Source: PCC-6802 sp031388585
Lineage (GTDB): Bacteria; Cyanobacteriota; Cyanobacteriia; Pseudanabaenales; Pseudanabaenaceae
Length of the DNA: 25,959 bases
Assembly (NCBI GenBank): GCA_031388585.1
Contig: JANMRU010000061.1
Span: 1 to 25,959 of the forward strand
Direction of reading: 5' to 3'
Shown: piece after piece, positions 7,792-15,206 of the stretch
Numbering within the stretch: the first letter of the stretch is position 1
Layout: every line of letters begins with the position of its first letter
Position numbers and translations under genes: made by a program
Notes under the pieces: model-generated
Told to the model about the DNA's origin: nothing
What the model saw: the letters and a program-made list of their open reading frames with translations, nothing else
Databases searched by the model: none

Positions 7792-8805
7792 GTGATTAGG
7801 GTAGCGATTAACGGATTTGGTCGGATTGGACGAAATTTCCTCAGATGCTGGGCAGGAAGAACGGATAGTCAGTTGGAGGTCGTTGCCATTAATGACACTT
7901 CTGATCCCCATACGAACGCACACTTGCTGAAGTATGACTCCATGCTAGGCATTTTTGGTGCTGATGTTAGTGCTGATGATGACTCAATTACTGTGAACGG
8001 TCACAAAGTCAAAACAACATCAGACCGTAATCCTGAAAATCTACCTTGGGCCCATCTAGGTATCGATCTAATCATTGAGTCCACAGGTGTATTTATTGAC
8101 CGTCCAGGTGCCACCAAGCACATGAATGCTGGTGCTAAGAAAGTCTTGATTACTGCTCCAGGCAAGAATGAAGATGGCACTTTCGTTATGGGTGTAAACG
8201 ACGCGCAGTACGAACACAGCAAGCACCACATTATCAGTAATGCTAGCTGCACTACAAACTGCCTAGCTCCAATCGCAAAAGTATTATCCGATAGTTTTGG
8301 CATCGTGAAAGGTGTGATGACAACCACCCACAGCTACACGGGCGACCAGCGCCTACTAGATGCTAGCCACCGCGATCTCCGCCGTGCTAGAGCGGCAGCA
8401 TTGAGCATTGTACCCACCTCAACTGGTGCAGCCAAGGCTGTAGCATTAGTTTTACCAGAGCTTAAAGGCAAGCTCAACGGCATTGCACTCCGTGTACCTA
8501 CACCTAACGTTTCGGTAGTTGACTTTGTCTGTGAAACAGAGAAATCCACTATTGCTGAAGAAGTTAATGAAGCAATGAGAATTGCAGCAGAAGGTCCAAT
8601 GAAGGGTATTTTGAAATATGGTGACCTACCTCTAGTGTCCATCGACTATCGTGGCACGAATGAATCTGCGATTCTAGACTCCTCACTCACCATGGTTATG
8701 GGTGGCAATATGGTTAAGGTCGTAGCTTGGTATGACAACGAATGGGGTTATAGCCAACGTGTTGTTGACCTAGCTGAACTTGTCGCCAGGAAATGGGTTA
8801 ACTAG
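7792..8805 (+). CDS. gap2: Glyceraldehyde-3-phosphate dehydrogenase, Gap2 type
   Basis: The product is 337 aa with a GTG start, giving the usual IRVAINGFGRIGRNFLR N-terminus. The Rossmann glycine motif is at 7-13. The segment INDTSDPHTNAHLLKYDS (33-50), with no acidic NAD-specificity residue in the usual place, matches cyanobacterial/plastid Gap2. Catalytic C153 is in SNASCTTNCLAP and the active-site histidine in TTTHSYTGDQR. The C-terminus WYDNEWGYSQRVVDLAE is intact. Gap2 uses NADPH to reduce 1,3-bisphosphoglycerate in the Calvin cycle and also works in the gluconeogenic direction. No CP12-binding or GapB-like C-terminal extension is present. Because the divergent oxygenase starts only tens of bases upstream, the promoter must lie inside or over the oxygenase 5' end. 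A large imperfect hairpin (8841-8931) follows the stop. Confidence 0.97.
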   Translation: MIRVAINGFGRIGRNFLRCWAGRTDSQLEVVAINDTSDPHTNAHLLKYDSMLGIFGADVSADDDSITVNGHKVKTTSDRNPENLPWAHLGIDLIIESTGVFIDRPGATKHMNAGAKKVLITAPGKNEDGTFVMGVNDAQYEHSKHHIISNASCTTNCLAPIAKVLSDSFGIVKGVMTTTHSYTGDQRLLDASHRDLRRARAAALSIVPTSTGAAKAVALVLPELKGKLNGIALRVPTPNVSVVDFVCETEKSTIAEEVNEAMRIAAEGPMKGILKYGDLPLVSIDYRGTNESAILDSSLTMVMGGNMVKVVAWYDNEWGYSQRVVDLAELVARKWVN

Positions 8806-9127
8806 AAATTAAATTTCTAAAGGGCTTGTTTGGCATCTAGCTATAGCAGCAATCAGTTTTTATTTGTTTAGGGCGTTTGGGCGCAGCACCCAAACCCTAA
8901 ACTTACAATCTACATAGGATGATTGCTATAGATGAGTTTCTTACTAGATGCTAACTGACTTGTAAAGAGTATAATCACTGGGTGAGGGGTATAAACTCTC
9001 GCCTTTTTAGTTTAAAGATATAGATAGTTTAATGGCCAAAAGTGGGAACAATAGGATTCTGTAACAACAAATGATTCCGCCAGTATTCATGACCTAAAGC
9101 GAACAATTCGCTAACCAAGCAACTCAA
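8806..9127. other. Intergenic region with MITE-like hairpin and promoter-like boxes
   Basis: The left half holds the 90-bp imperfect inverted repeat described separately. The right half is A/T-rich, with a TATAAT at 8970-8975 and a TATAAA at 8990-8995. Either could serve as -10 box for the phosphatase gene at 9128, but neither has a good -35 at the right distance. No coding potential is seen. Confidence 0.4.
8841..8931. repeat. MITE-like imperfect inverted repeat, copy A
   Basis: The outer arms CTATAGCAGCAATCA (8841-8855) and TGATTGCTATAG (8920-8931) pair with a 3-base bulge. The inner stem pairs GTTTAGGG (8866-8873) with CCCTAAAC (8895-8902) and TTTGGG (8876-8881) with CCCAAA (8889-8894) around loop CGCAGCA. 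Copy B at 11444-11527 shares 17 identical bases (CCCTAAACAAATAAAAA) in opposite orientation and similar ends. The element may also help end gap2 transcription. Confidence 0.6.
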
Positions 9128-11389
9128 ATGCTATTACAGTTTTTGTTAGACAAGGTCTTCACAAAAATGATTCCTACTGACCAAGCTCCTACCGATCAAG
9201 CTCCTACCGATCGTACTGTTAACAATCAGGCTTCAATCGATCGCGCATCCACTGATAAGGCTAAGGTTGTTAAATCTTCAGTCAAAATGCCGCTTGGTGT
9301 CATTCTTGTGGTGCCATTTGTGATTCAAATATTCGCGGCAGTAGGACTTGTGGGCTATCTTTCATGGCAAAGTGGCCGAAAAGCTGTTAACGATCTGGCA
9401 ACTCAGTTGCGCGCTGAAATCAGCAATCGGATTGAGACGCGCACGCTCACCTATCTTGATAAAGTGCAGGCGATCGCTCAAGTAGCAGTTGCAACAATGG
9501 ATAGCGGTAATGTCAATCCCGATGATTTTTCGGCGCTGGAGCGCTATTTTTGGGAGATTGTTAGCCATAAGGAATTAGAAAATTACATCTACTATGCCAA
9601 CAATCGAGGACATTTCCTTGGGGTAGAGCTGAGAGAAGATAATAATTTTTACTTGGCAATTAAAAATGAATCTACAGGAATTAACCGCAGAATCTATCAG
9701 CTTGACGCGCAAAGACGTCGAGTTAAGGTAGTTCGCACTCACAAACTCGATCCGCGACAACGTCCCTGGTACAAAAACGCTGTAGAAACAGGCAAGCCGA
9801 CGTGGAGTCCAATTTACGGTTTTGCTTCTCGCAATCCTCCTCTACTAGGAATTAGCCCAGTCATACCTGTTTATGGCAAAAGCAACGCATTACGCGGTGT
9901 TTTGAGTATGGACATCAGGCTGTCCGAGATCAGTGAGTTCCTCCAGAATCTGGTGACAAGCCCTTCCGGCCAAACTTTTATAATTGAGCGATCGGGTAAC
10001 CTAGTAGCTAGTTCCAAGATTAGACAGCCTTTCAATATTGTCGAAAAGGGGAAAGAGAAGGTAGTAGAACGCATCAAAGCTATCGATAGCAGTGAACCGA
10101 CTATTGCTAGCACTACCAAGTATTTGCTCCAGAATTACGGCGATCTTAACAATATATCGGACAGCCAAAAGCTAGAGTTTATTGACGGCGACCGCCGTCA
10201 GTTTGTACATATTAACCCTTTAAGAGATGGGCGGGGAATTGATTGGTTGATTGTGGTCGTCATACCCGAAAATGACTTTCTCGAACAAATTAATGCCAAC
10301 ACCCGCAATACAGTACTGCTGTGTTTAGCGGCCTTGGCGATCGCGATCGCCCTAGGGGTGTATACAGCTCGCTGGATTGTACAGCCCATTTTGCGCTTGC
10401 GCGATGCCAGTCAAGCGATCTCCGCTGGAGACCTCGATCGCACAGTAGAAGTCAAAAGCATCGAAGAACTAGACGATCTGGCGCAATCATTTAACCAGAT
10501 GGCGGGTCAATTGCGTGGCTCTTTCGATACTCTAGAAAAGACCAACGAAGAATTAGAGCAACGTGTTGCAGAACGAACTTCAGATCTCAGTAAAGCGAAC
10601 CAAGAAATTACAGTCCTCAACGATCGCCTCAAAACTGAGAACATACGCATGAGTGCGGAGCTTGATGTAACCCGCGAATTGCAACAGATGATTTTGCCTA
10701 AAGATGCAGAGTTAAAACTGATTGAAGGTCTTGATATTGCAGGCTTTATGGAGCCAGCCGCAGAAGTTGGTGGAGACTACTACGATGTGCTACAACACAA
10801 CGGCAAAGTAATGATTGGCATCGGCGATGTGACTGGCCACGGCCTCGCAAGTGGCGTGGTAATGATCATGGCTCAAACCGCCGTCCGCACCTTACTGGCA
10901 GTGGGCGAAACTGACCCTGTGAAGTTCTTAAATGCGCTTAACCAAGCTATTTACGGCAACACGCGCAGAATGGAATCCTATAAGAATATGACACTAGCAT
11001 TGCTAGATTATGAAGCAGGTGTTTTAAGTCTTAGCGGTCAGCACGAAGAGTTGATTATTGTGCGAAATAACGGCAAAATAGAGCGATTTGACACCATGGA
11101 TTTAGGGTTCCCGCTGGGGATTGAATCTGACATCTCATCATTTATCGCTGAGACAAAAGTTGAGTTGCAAGCAGGGGAGGTAGCAGTTTTATATACTGAC
11201 GGAATTACGGAGGCCGTAAATGGGAATAATGAACAATATGGTTTAGAAGGCATGTATGAAATTCTCAAACAAAATCATCACAAATCAGCCAATGATATCC
11301 GTCAGGCAGTAATTGAAGGCGTGATGACACATATTGGCACTCAAAAAGTTTTTGATGACATTACGTTACTCGTATTAAAACAAAAGTAG
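9128..11389 (+). CDS. Membrane dCache-HAMP-PP2C (SpoIIE-type) phosphatase, SiaA/IcfG-like
   Basis: The product is 753 aa. After a polar N-terminus with three 5-residue PTDQA-like repeats (residues about 16-30), TM1 (55-79) leads into a large extracytoplasmic dCache sensor (about 85-385, containing DPRQRPWYKNAVETGKPTW). TM2 (394-417), HAMP (about 414-466) and a coiled-coil linker (467-512) follow. The C-terminal PP2C/SpoIIE phosphatase domain (515-753) has metal-binding aspartates D550 (AEVGGDYYD), D567 (GIGDVTGHG), D691 (YTDGITEA) and D743/D744 (FDDITLLVL). The protein probably dephosphorylates the STAS protein encoded at 12375 in response to a periplasmic ligand. Architecture matches SiaA of Pseudomonas. 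Cyanobacterial IcfG shares the phosphatase module. The same sensor module is found in the histidine kinase at 20357. The start could alternatively be M14 or M54; the first ATG is chosen. Confidence 0.9.
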   Translation: MLLQFLLDKVFTKMIPTDQAPTDQAPTDRTVNNQASIDRASTDKAKVVKSSVKMPLGVILVVPFVIQIFAAVGLVGYLSWQSGRKAVNDLATQLRAEISNRIETRTLTYLDKVQAIAQVAVATMDSGNVNPDDFSALERYFWEIVSHKELENYIYYANNRGHFLGVELREDNNFYLAIKNESTGINRRIYQLDAQRRRVKVVRTHKLDPRQRPWYKNAVETGKPTWSPIYGFASRNPPLLGISPVIPVYGKSNALRGVLSMDIRLSEISEFLQNLVTSPSGQTFIIERSGNLVASSKIRQPFNIVEKGKEKVVERIKAIDSSEPTIASTTKYLLQNYGDLNNISDSQKLEFIDGDRRQFVHINPLRDGRGIDWLIVVVIPENDFLEQINANTRNTVLLCLAALAIAIALGVYTARWIVQPILRLRDASQAISAGDLDRTVEVKSIEELDDLAQSFNQMAGQLRGSFDTLEKTNEELEQRVAERTSDLSKANQEITVLNDRLKTENIRMSAELDVTRELQQMILPKDAELKLIEGLDIAGFMEPAAEVGGDYYDVLQHNGKVMIGIGDVTGHGLASGVVMIMAQTAVRTLLAVGETDPVKFLNALNQAIYGNTRRMESYKNMTLALLDYEAGVLSLSGQHEELIIVRNNGKIERFDTMDLGFPLGIESDISSFIAETKVELQAGEVAVLYTDGITEAVNGNNEQYGLEGMYEILKQNHHKSANDIRQAVIEGVMTHIGTQKVFDDITLLVLKQK
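9173..9217 (+). repeat. Three 15-bp tandem repeats in the phosphatase 5' end
   Basis: CCTACTGACCAAGCT (9173-9187), CCTACCGATCAAGCT (9188-9202) and CCTACCGATCGTACT (9203-9217) are near-identical units, each encoding PTDQA or similar. They sit in the cytoplasmic N-terminal tail before TM1. Copy number is likely to vary between strains. Confidence 0.7.
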
Positions 11390-11443
11390 ATGCTTTGAAT
11401 AACATTCTGTAGATACAAGCTAGTCATTAGCTACCAACAAACT

Positions 11444-11527
11444 ACTATGGCAATCCTAGATGAAATTTAAATTGGGAGTTTGCGCCCATAGCGGGGTTTC
11501 ACCCCTAAACAAATAAAAAAATTGCTA
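11444..11527. mobile_element. MITE-like repeat, copy B, with 12-bp flanking direct repeat
   Basis: The element lies between the phosphatase and the kinase genes. Its ends, CTATGGCAATC at the left and ATTGCTA(T) at the right, are imperfect inverted repeats. The right part shares CCCTAAACAAATAAAAA (11503-11519) with copy A at 8857-8873 in reverse orientation. TACCAACAAACT occurs immediately on both sides (11432-11443 and 11528-11539), as expected of a target-site duplication. No transposase is encoded, so any movement would have depended on one supplied in trans. Confidence 0.5.
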
Positions 11528-11562
11528 TACCAACAAACTGCTAACACCTGACACTTAATAGT

Positions 11563-12138
11563 ATGACGCAAACATTTGGAGATTTTGTCGATCAACTTCC
11601 AGTTAGTGAAGAGTACTTAACGATTCACTTCTCACCTGCTTCAACTCCTCGCAAAAAGCGTTGGAGTAACTACGGTCTATCAGCAGATTTTCTAGGCGAC
11701 TATTTCGCAACCTTTTTTCCTGGTGATGAGAGTGATGCGGGTAGTATCGATAAAAGAGGAAATGTGAAGGCTGCAGTTAGCTATATAGCAAATGAACTGC
11801 TAGAAAATACGATGAAATACAGCGACGAAACTACTAATCTCGCTGTTAGCATATCCCTATATTTGTATGACGAAAAGCTGGTTTTTCGCGTGACTAACCC
11901 CGCAGAGTTGAATGTCGCCCTGAAATATCAGACATTTGTGCAAAAGCTTATTTCTTCAGATATTGATGAATTGTATTCCGAGCAATTAGAACAAACAGCA
12001 TTAGGAATGGGAGGCTCTCACATGGGTATCTTAACCATGATTAACGATTACGATGCAAAACTAGCCTGGAAATTCGATCCCCAACCACATCATCCAGAGA
12101 TAGTACAAATAACCGTTATGGCACATTTAGAGGCATAG
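11563..12138 (+). CDS. GHKL/HATPase anti-sigma-like kinase, SiaB/Slr1861-type
   Basis: The product is 191 aa, soluble, from an ATG. A degenerate GHKL ATP-binding fold is visible: N-box VSYIANELLENTMKYS with E78 and N82 in the E-x3-N arrangement of SpoIIAB kinases, a changed G1 box (VTNPAELN around 110-117 instead of DxGxG) and a glycine box LGMGGSHMGILTMI (147-160). This pattern fits the DUF6272/SiaB group and cyanobacterial Slr1861-like proteins, which phosphorylate a STAS partner. It probably opposes the phosphatase encoded at 9128 and acts on the STAS protein at 12375. The gene lies 173 bp after the phosphatase gene, with MITE-like copy B in that spacer, and no Shine-Dalgarno sequence is visible. 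Assignment to DUF6272 is from memory of the motif layout, not from a profile search. Confidence 0.75.
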   Translation: MTQTFGDFVDQLPVSEEYLTIHFSPASTPRKKRWSNYGLSADFLGDYFATFFPGDESDAGSIDKRGNVKAAVSYIANELLENTMKYSDETTNLAVSISLYLYDEKLVFRVTNPAELNVALKYQTFVQKLISSDIDELYSEQLEQTALGMGGSHMGILTMINDYDAKLAWKFDPQPHHPEIVQITVMAHLEA

Positions 12139-12374
12139 TATTCTAGAGATCCTATACTGTCATCCATTAAATTTGTGCTTAATGTATCGGCTGTTAACCA
12201 TTGCTAGATGGGACTTTATAACGTAGCAGATTTGATCGCGATCGCTCAGGGGGAATAGCCTATTGGCATGGTTATTAACTTGTAGGATTTTGGGTACTAT
12301 CTTAATTAGGATGTGTTGTCAATCGTTTGCCAGACAAGAGTTTAAATATTTTATAGCTAAGGAGTTATTGTTGA
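12139..12374. other. Spacer separating kinase from STAS-GGDEF pair
   Basis: There is no coding potential in these 236 bp. A possible -35 TTGTCA lies at 12316-12321 with A/T-rich candidates further on, but no convincing -10 at correct spacing. A strong ribosome binding site AAGGAG (12359-12364) serves the following gene. The gap suggests that the second gene pair may have its own promoter. Confidence 0.4.
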
Positions 12375-12716
12375 GTGGAAATTACGGGTAAAGACTATAA
12401 AGTATGGTACGACGAAGGTAATAGCCTTGTTTTTCTCAAAGGAATCCTAAGATTGGATGGTATAGAAGAATACAAACCAATCATGGACTTATTGATCGGT
12501 GCTATTTCGGCGGAGTCAGCACTTGCCATCGACCTCAGAGAATTAGAATTCCTGAACAGTTCGGGTATCAGTATGTTGTCAATGTTTATCGTCGAGGTAC
12601 GCAACAGCGGTAAAATCGAGATTACCCTGCAAGGTTCTAATAAGGTCTTGTGGCAAACTAAGTCGCTCAAAAATCTTCAGCGCTTAATGCCTAGTATGAA
12701 GCTAGAATTTGTCTAG
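12375..12716 (+). CDS. STAS-domain anti-sigma-antagonist-like protein (SiaC-position)
   Basis: The product is 113 aa and the whole protein is one STAS-like domain. The GTG start directly follows an in-frame TGA (12372-12374) and has AAGGAG ten bases upstream, so this start is well fixed. The motif IDLRELEFLNSSGISMLSMF (52-71) carries the conserved phosphorylation region. S62 or S63 aligns with the phospho-serine of SpoIIAA, and S62 with the threonine of SiaC (LYLNTSS). The protein is the likely common substrate of the kinase at 11563 and the phosphatase at 9128, and its stop is 11 bases before the cyclase gene. By analogy with SiaC, the unphosphorylated form may bind and activate the adjacent diguanylate cyclase. 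It could instead be a classical anti-sigma antagonist like Slr1856. Confidence 0.85.
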   Translation: MEITGKDYKVWYDEGNSLVFLKGILRLDGIEEYKPIMDLLIGAISAESALAIDLRELEFLNSSGISMLSMFIVEVRNSGKIEITLQGSNKVLWQTKSLKNLQRLMPSMKLEFV

Positions 12717-12727
12717 TATTTTGTTTT

Positions 12728-13744
12728 ATGGAAACTGAACGCTCACATGATAGTCAAGACGATAGCCAACTAGCTGACCCTAATTGGTTACTCGAGCAAG
12801 TAGAGCGCCTAAAACGATCCAACCGCGATTTGCAAATTACCTTGGAAACTACAGCTTTGCATGGCGATGTGATTGAATCCCAGCTACAAGAGGTAAATCA
12901 GCAACTCCAAGCTGAAATTGTGCGCCGCCATCAAAAAGAGACAATCTTACAGTCAATTTTAGAAACGGTTTCCAGACAGAAAGCCGATCTGGAGATGATT
13001 TTACAAACAACAGTTGAGCATAGCGACACAATCGAATCTGAACTGTACTTTCTCACGCAAAAACTCCAAGGTGAAGTTGGCGAGCACCAGCAGACTGAAA
13101 CTGGTTTGCAGTCCCTTCTTAGAATTCTTTCCAAGGAGAAGAATGACTTGGAAGGAATCATGCGGACAATTATTGAGCATGGGGATGCGGTAGAAACGCA
13201 TTGGTTTAACGAAGCGGCTGAAGCTAACCTACTAGCAACTGTTGATGGCTTAACCCAGATTGCCAATCGGCGTAAATTTGATGAGTATTTCCATCGCCAG
13301 TGGCAACAAATGCTAAACGATGGAACATCACTAGCTCTTGTGTTGGCTGATGTGGACTATTTCAAAAACTTTAATGATGCTTTTGGTCACCTAGCTGGTG
13401 ATGATTGTCTGAGACAAGTTGCTCAGGCGATCGCTCACATTCTCAATCGCCCCTCGGATCTAGTAGCTCGATTTGGCGGCGAAGAATTTGCAGTAATCTT
13501 ACCGCAAACTAATGCAGCAGGAGCGATGAAAGTAGCCGAATTAATCCAGTCTGAAATTGCTAATATCAAGGTTCCGCATTCTCGATCGCTAGTGAGCGAC
13601 TATGTTACCTTGAGCATAGGCATTGTTAGTGTCATTCCCACGGCAACTCGTTCCCCCAAGGAACTAATTGATGAAGCCGATCAAGCACTTTACATTGCCA
13701 AGCAGCAAGGCCGTAACCGCATTATTTACTTATCTATGGTTTGA
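12728..13744 (+). CDS. Diguanylate cyclase with triplicated coiled-coil N-terminus (SiaD-position)
   Basis: The product is 338 aa, soluble, with no transmembrane or PAS domain. Residues 20-165 form a coiled coil built of copies of a 53-residue unit starting at D34, D87 and D140 (the last is partial); each begins DL.. and contains H(G/S)D..E(S/T). The C-terminal GGDEF domain (about 168-336) has the metal site DVDYFKNFND (208-217) and an active GGEEF signature (250-254). An inhibitory I-site RPSD (R241-D244) stands exactly five residues before it. The enzyme should make c-di-GMP from two GTP and be product-inhibited. Its gene is 11 bases after the STAS gene, so translation is probably coupled. 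As in SiaD, the coiled coil could be the docking site for the STAS partner. Confidence 0.92.
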   Translation: METERSHDSQDDSQLADPNWLLEQVERLKRSNRDLQITLETTALHGDVIESQLQEVNQQLQAEIVRRHQKETILQSILETVSRQKADLEMILQTTVEHSDTIESELYFLTQKLQGEVGEHQQTETGLQSLLRILSKEKNDLEGIMRTIIEHGDAVETHWFNEAAEANLLATVDGLTQIANRRKFDEYFHRQWQQMLNDGTSLALVLADVDYFKNFNDAFGHLAGDDCLRQVAQAIAHILNRPSDLVARFGGEEFAVILPQTNAAGAMKVAELIQSEIANIKVPHSRSLVSDYVTLSIGIVSVIPTATRSPKELIDEADQALYIAKQQGRNRIIYLSMV

Positions 13745-13756
13745 CCTCTAACTTGA

Positions 13757-13778
13757 GTGACGACAAAGTGACGACAAA
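13757..13778 (+). repeat. Tandem 11-bp duplication
   Basis: GTGACGACAAA occurs twice back to back (13757-13767, 13768-13778) in the 67-bp spacer between the cyclase and tldD. It does not form a hairpin and no function is evident; slippage is the simplest origin. Confidence 0.6.
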
Positions 13779-13811
13779 AAGTACTGAATTGTTAAATTAT
13801 TTTTAGCTCGT

Positions 13812-15206
13812 ATGGATATTACCCAGACTCAAGATCGACTCCAGGATTTAGTCAACAAATATAGATCGCAGGTAGATTTTTTCACAATCCGTTTAGAGGA
13901 ATCAGAGGGAACGGATATATTTTTACGAAGTGGTAAGGTAGAATCTCTCAGTACGGGTCTTGCTAATGGCGGCCAGGTAAGGGCATGTCACAAGGGAGGT
14001 TGGGGCTTTGCTAGCTTTGATAGCTGGGACAAACTAGAGCAAAAGTTGCAAGAGGCGATCGCAGCGGCTAAATGGGTGGGTAACGAAGAAACCATACTGG
14101 CGGCGGTCGATCCTGTACAAGTAGAGAGATCGATGATTCATTCCGATCCACGTCAAATCCCTCTAGCGCAGAAGAAAGCACTTTGCAGTCGCTATACAGA
14201 TATTTTGCAGTCGATATCCGACAAAATAGTTAGTACCTCCGTGCGTTATGGCGATAGTACGCAACAGATCGCGATCGCCACATCTGAAGGCACGCTAATT
14301 AGCCAATCATGGGCAGATTGGGAAATGCGTTTTGCTGCTACGGCAAGAGACGGGGAAACTGTCCAGACAGGCCGCGAAACCGTCGGTTCTAGACGCTCCT
14401 ATAACGACCTTGAGAATTTAGACGAGCAGGTCAGATCGGCTTCGGAGCGAGCTGTAACGGCCTTGCGGCTACCAATCGTGCAGGGTAATACTTACACTGT
14501 TGCGATCGATCCGATCTTGGCAGGACTGTTTGTGCATGAAGCATTCGGGCATCTTTCTGAGGCAGATGCGATCTATGAAAGTCCTGACTTGCTAGAAGTC
14601 ATGAGCCTAGGGCGCCGGTTTGGCTCCGAACAGTTACAGATTTTTGATGGCGCAGCACCATTTGATGACTTTGGCTTTCACCGTGGCAGCTATTTCTACG
14701 ATGATGAGGGTGTCGCCGCGACTACAACTCAGCTAATTCAAGATGGGGTACTGGTTGGGCGCTTACATTCTCGCGAAACTGCCGGCAAACTTGGCGAAGC
14801 CGCTACAGGTAATGCGCGTTGTTTGAACTATCACTACCCTGCCATTGTGAGGATGACTAATACTTGGATCGGTCGGGGTAAAACACCAGTTTCAGATCTA
14901 TTTAACGATATTCCCGTGGGTGTCTATGCCAAAAACTGGCAGGGCGGAATGACAAATGGCGAGATGTTTACGTTCACAGCAGGCGAAGCCTGGATGATTC
15001 GCGATGGCAAAATTGCCGAGCCCGTTAGGGATGTAACTCTCTCAGGGAATGTATTTCAAACCCTGGCGGATATTGAGGCGATTGGTAATGATTTCTTTTG
15101 GGATGAGTCAGGTGGCTGCGGTAAGGGTGGGCAAAATGGCCTAGCAGTGGGCTGCGGTTCTCCCAGTCTGAGAATTCGTAATGTTGTTGTGGGTGGAGAA
15201 GACTAA
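13812..15206 (+). CDS. tldD: TldD/PmbA-family metalloprotease
   Basis: The product is 464 aa from an ATG. The zinc signature HEAFGH (H242, E243, H247) lies in FVHEAFGHLSEAD. The N-terminal PmbA/TldD domain (about 1-220) and the C-terminal GMTNGEMF and ESGGCGKGGQNGLAVGCGSP segments are typical of TldD. TldD normally forms a heterodimer with TldE/PmbA and cleaves small peptides, for example in modified-peptide maturation and CcdA turnover in Escherichia coli. No TldE partner gene lies in this window. The stop codon overlaps the stop of the convergent cyanophycinase gene by four bases. Confidence 0.93.
   Translation: MDITQTQDRLQDLVNKYRSQVDFFTIRLEESEGTDIFLRSGKVESLSTGLANGGQVRACHKGGWGFASFDSWDKLEQKLQEAIAAAKWVGNEETILAAVDPVQVERSMIHSDPRQIPLAQKKALCSRYTDILQSISDKIVSTSVRYGDSTQQIAIATSEGTLISQSWADWEMRFAATARDGETVQTGRETVGSRRSYNDLENLDEQVRSASERAVTALRLPIVQGNTYTVAIDPILAGLFVHEAFGHLSEADAIYESPDLLEVMSLGRRFGSEQLQIFDGAAPFDDFGFHRGSYFYDDEGVAATTTQLIQDGVLVGRLHSRETAGKLGEAATGNARCLNYHYPAIVRMTNTWIGRGKTPVSDLFNDIPVGVYAKNWQGGMTNGEMFTFTAGEAWMIRDGKIAEPVRDVTLSGNVFQTLADIEAIGNDFFWDESGGCGKGGQNGLAVGCGSPSLRIRNVVVGGED

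Noticed and set aside
7759..7923. Upstream extension of the oxygenase frame
   Set aside because: It would overlap the gap2 N-terminus, and the extra residues lack resemblance to oxygenase N-termini.
10338..10352. Overlapping double HIP1 (GCGATCGCGATCGC), also at 18437-18450
   Set aside because: Both lie in coding sequence and encode Ala-Ile repeats; typical of HIP1-rich cyanobacterial genomes and not a separate element.
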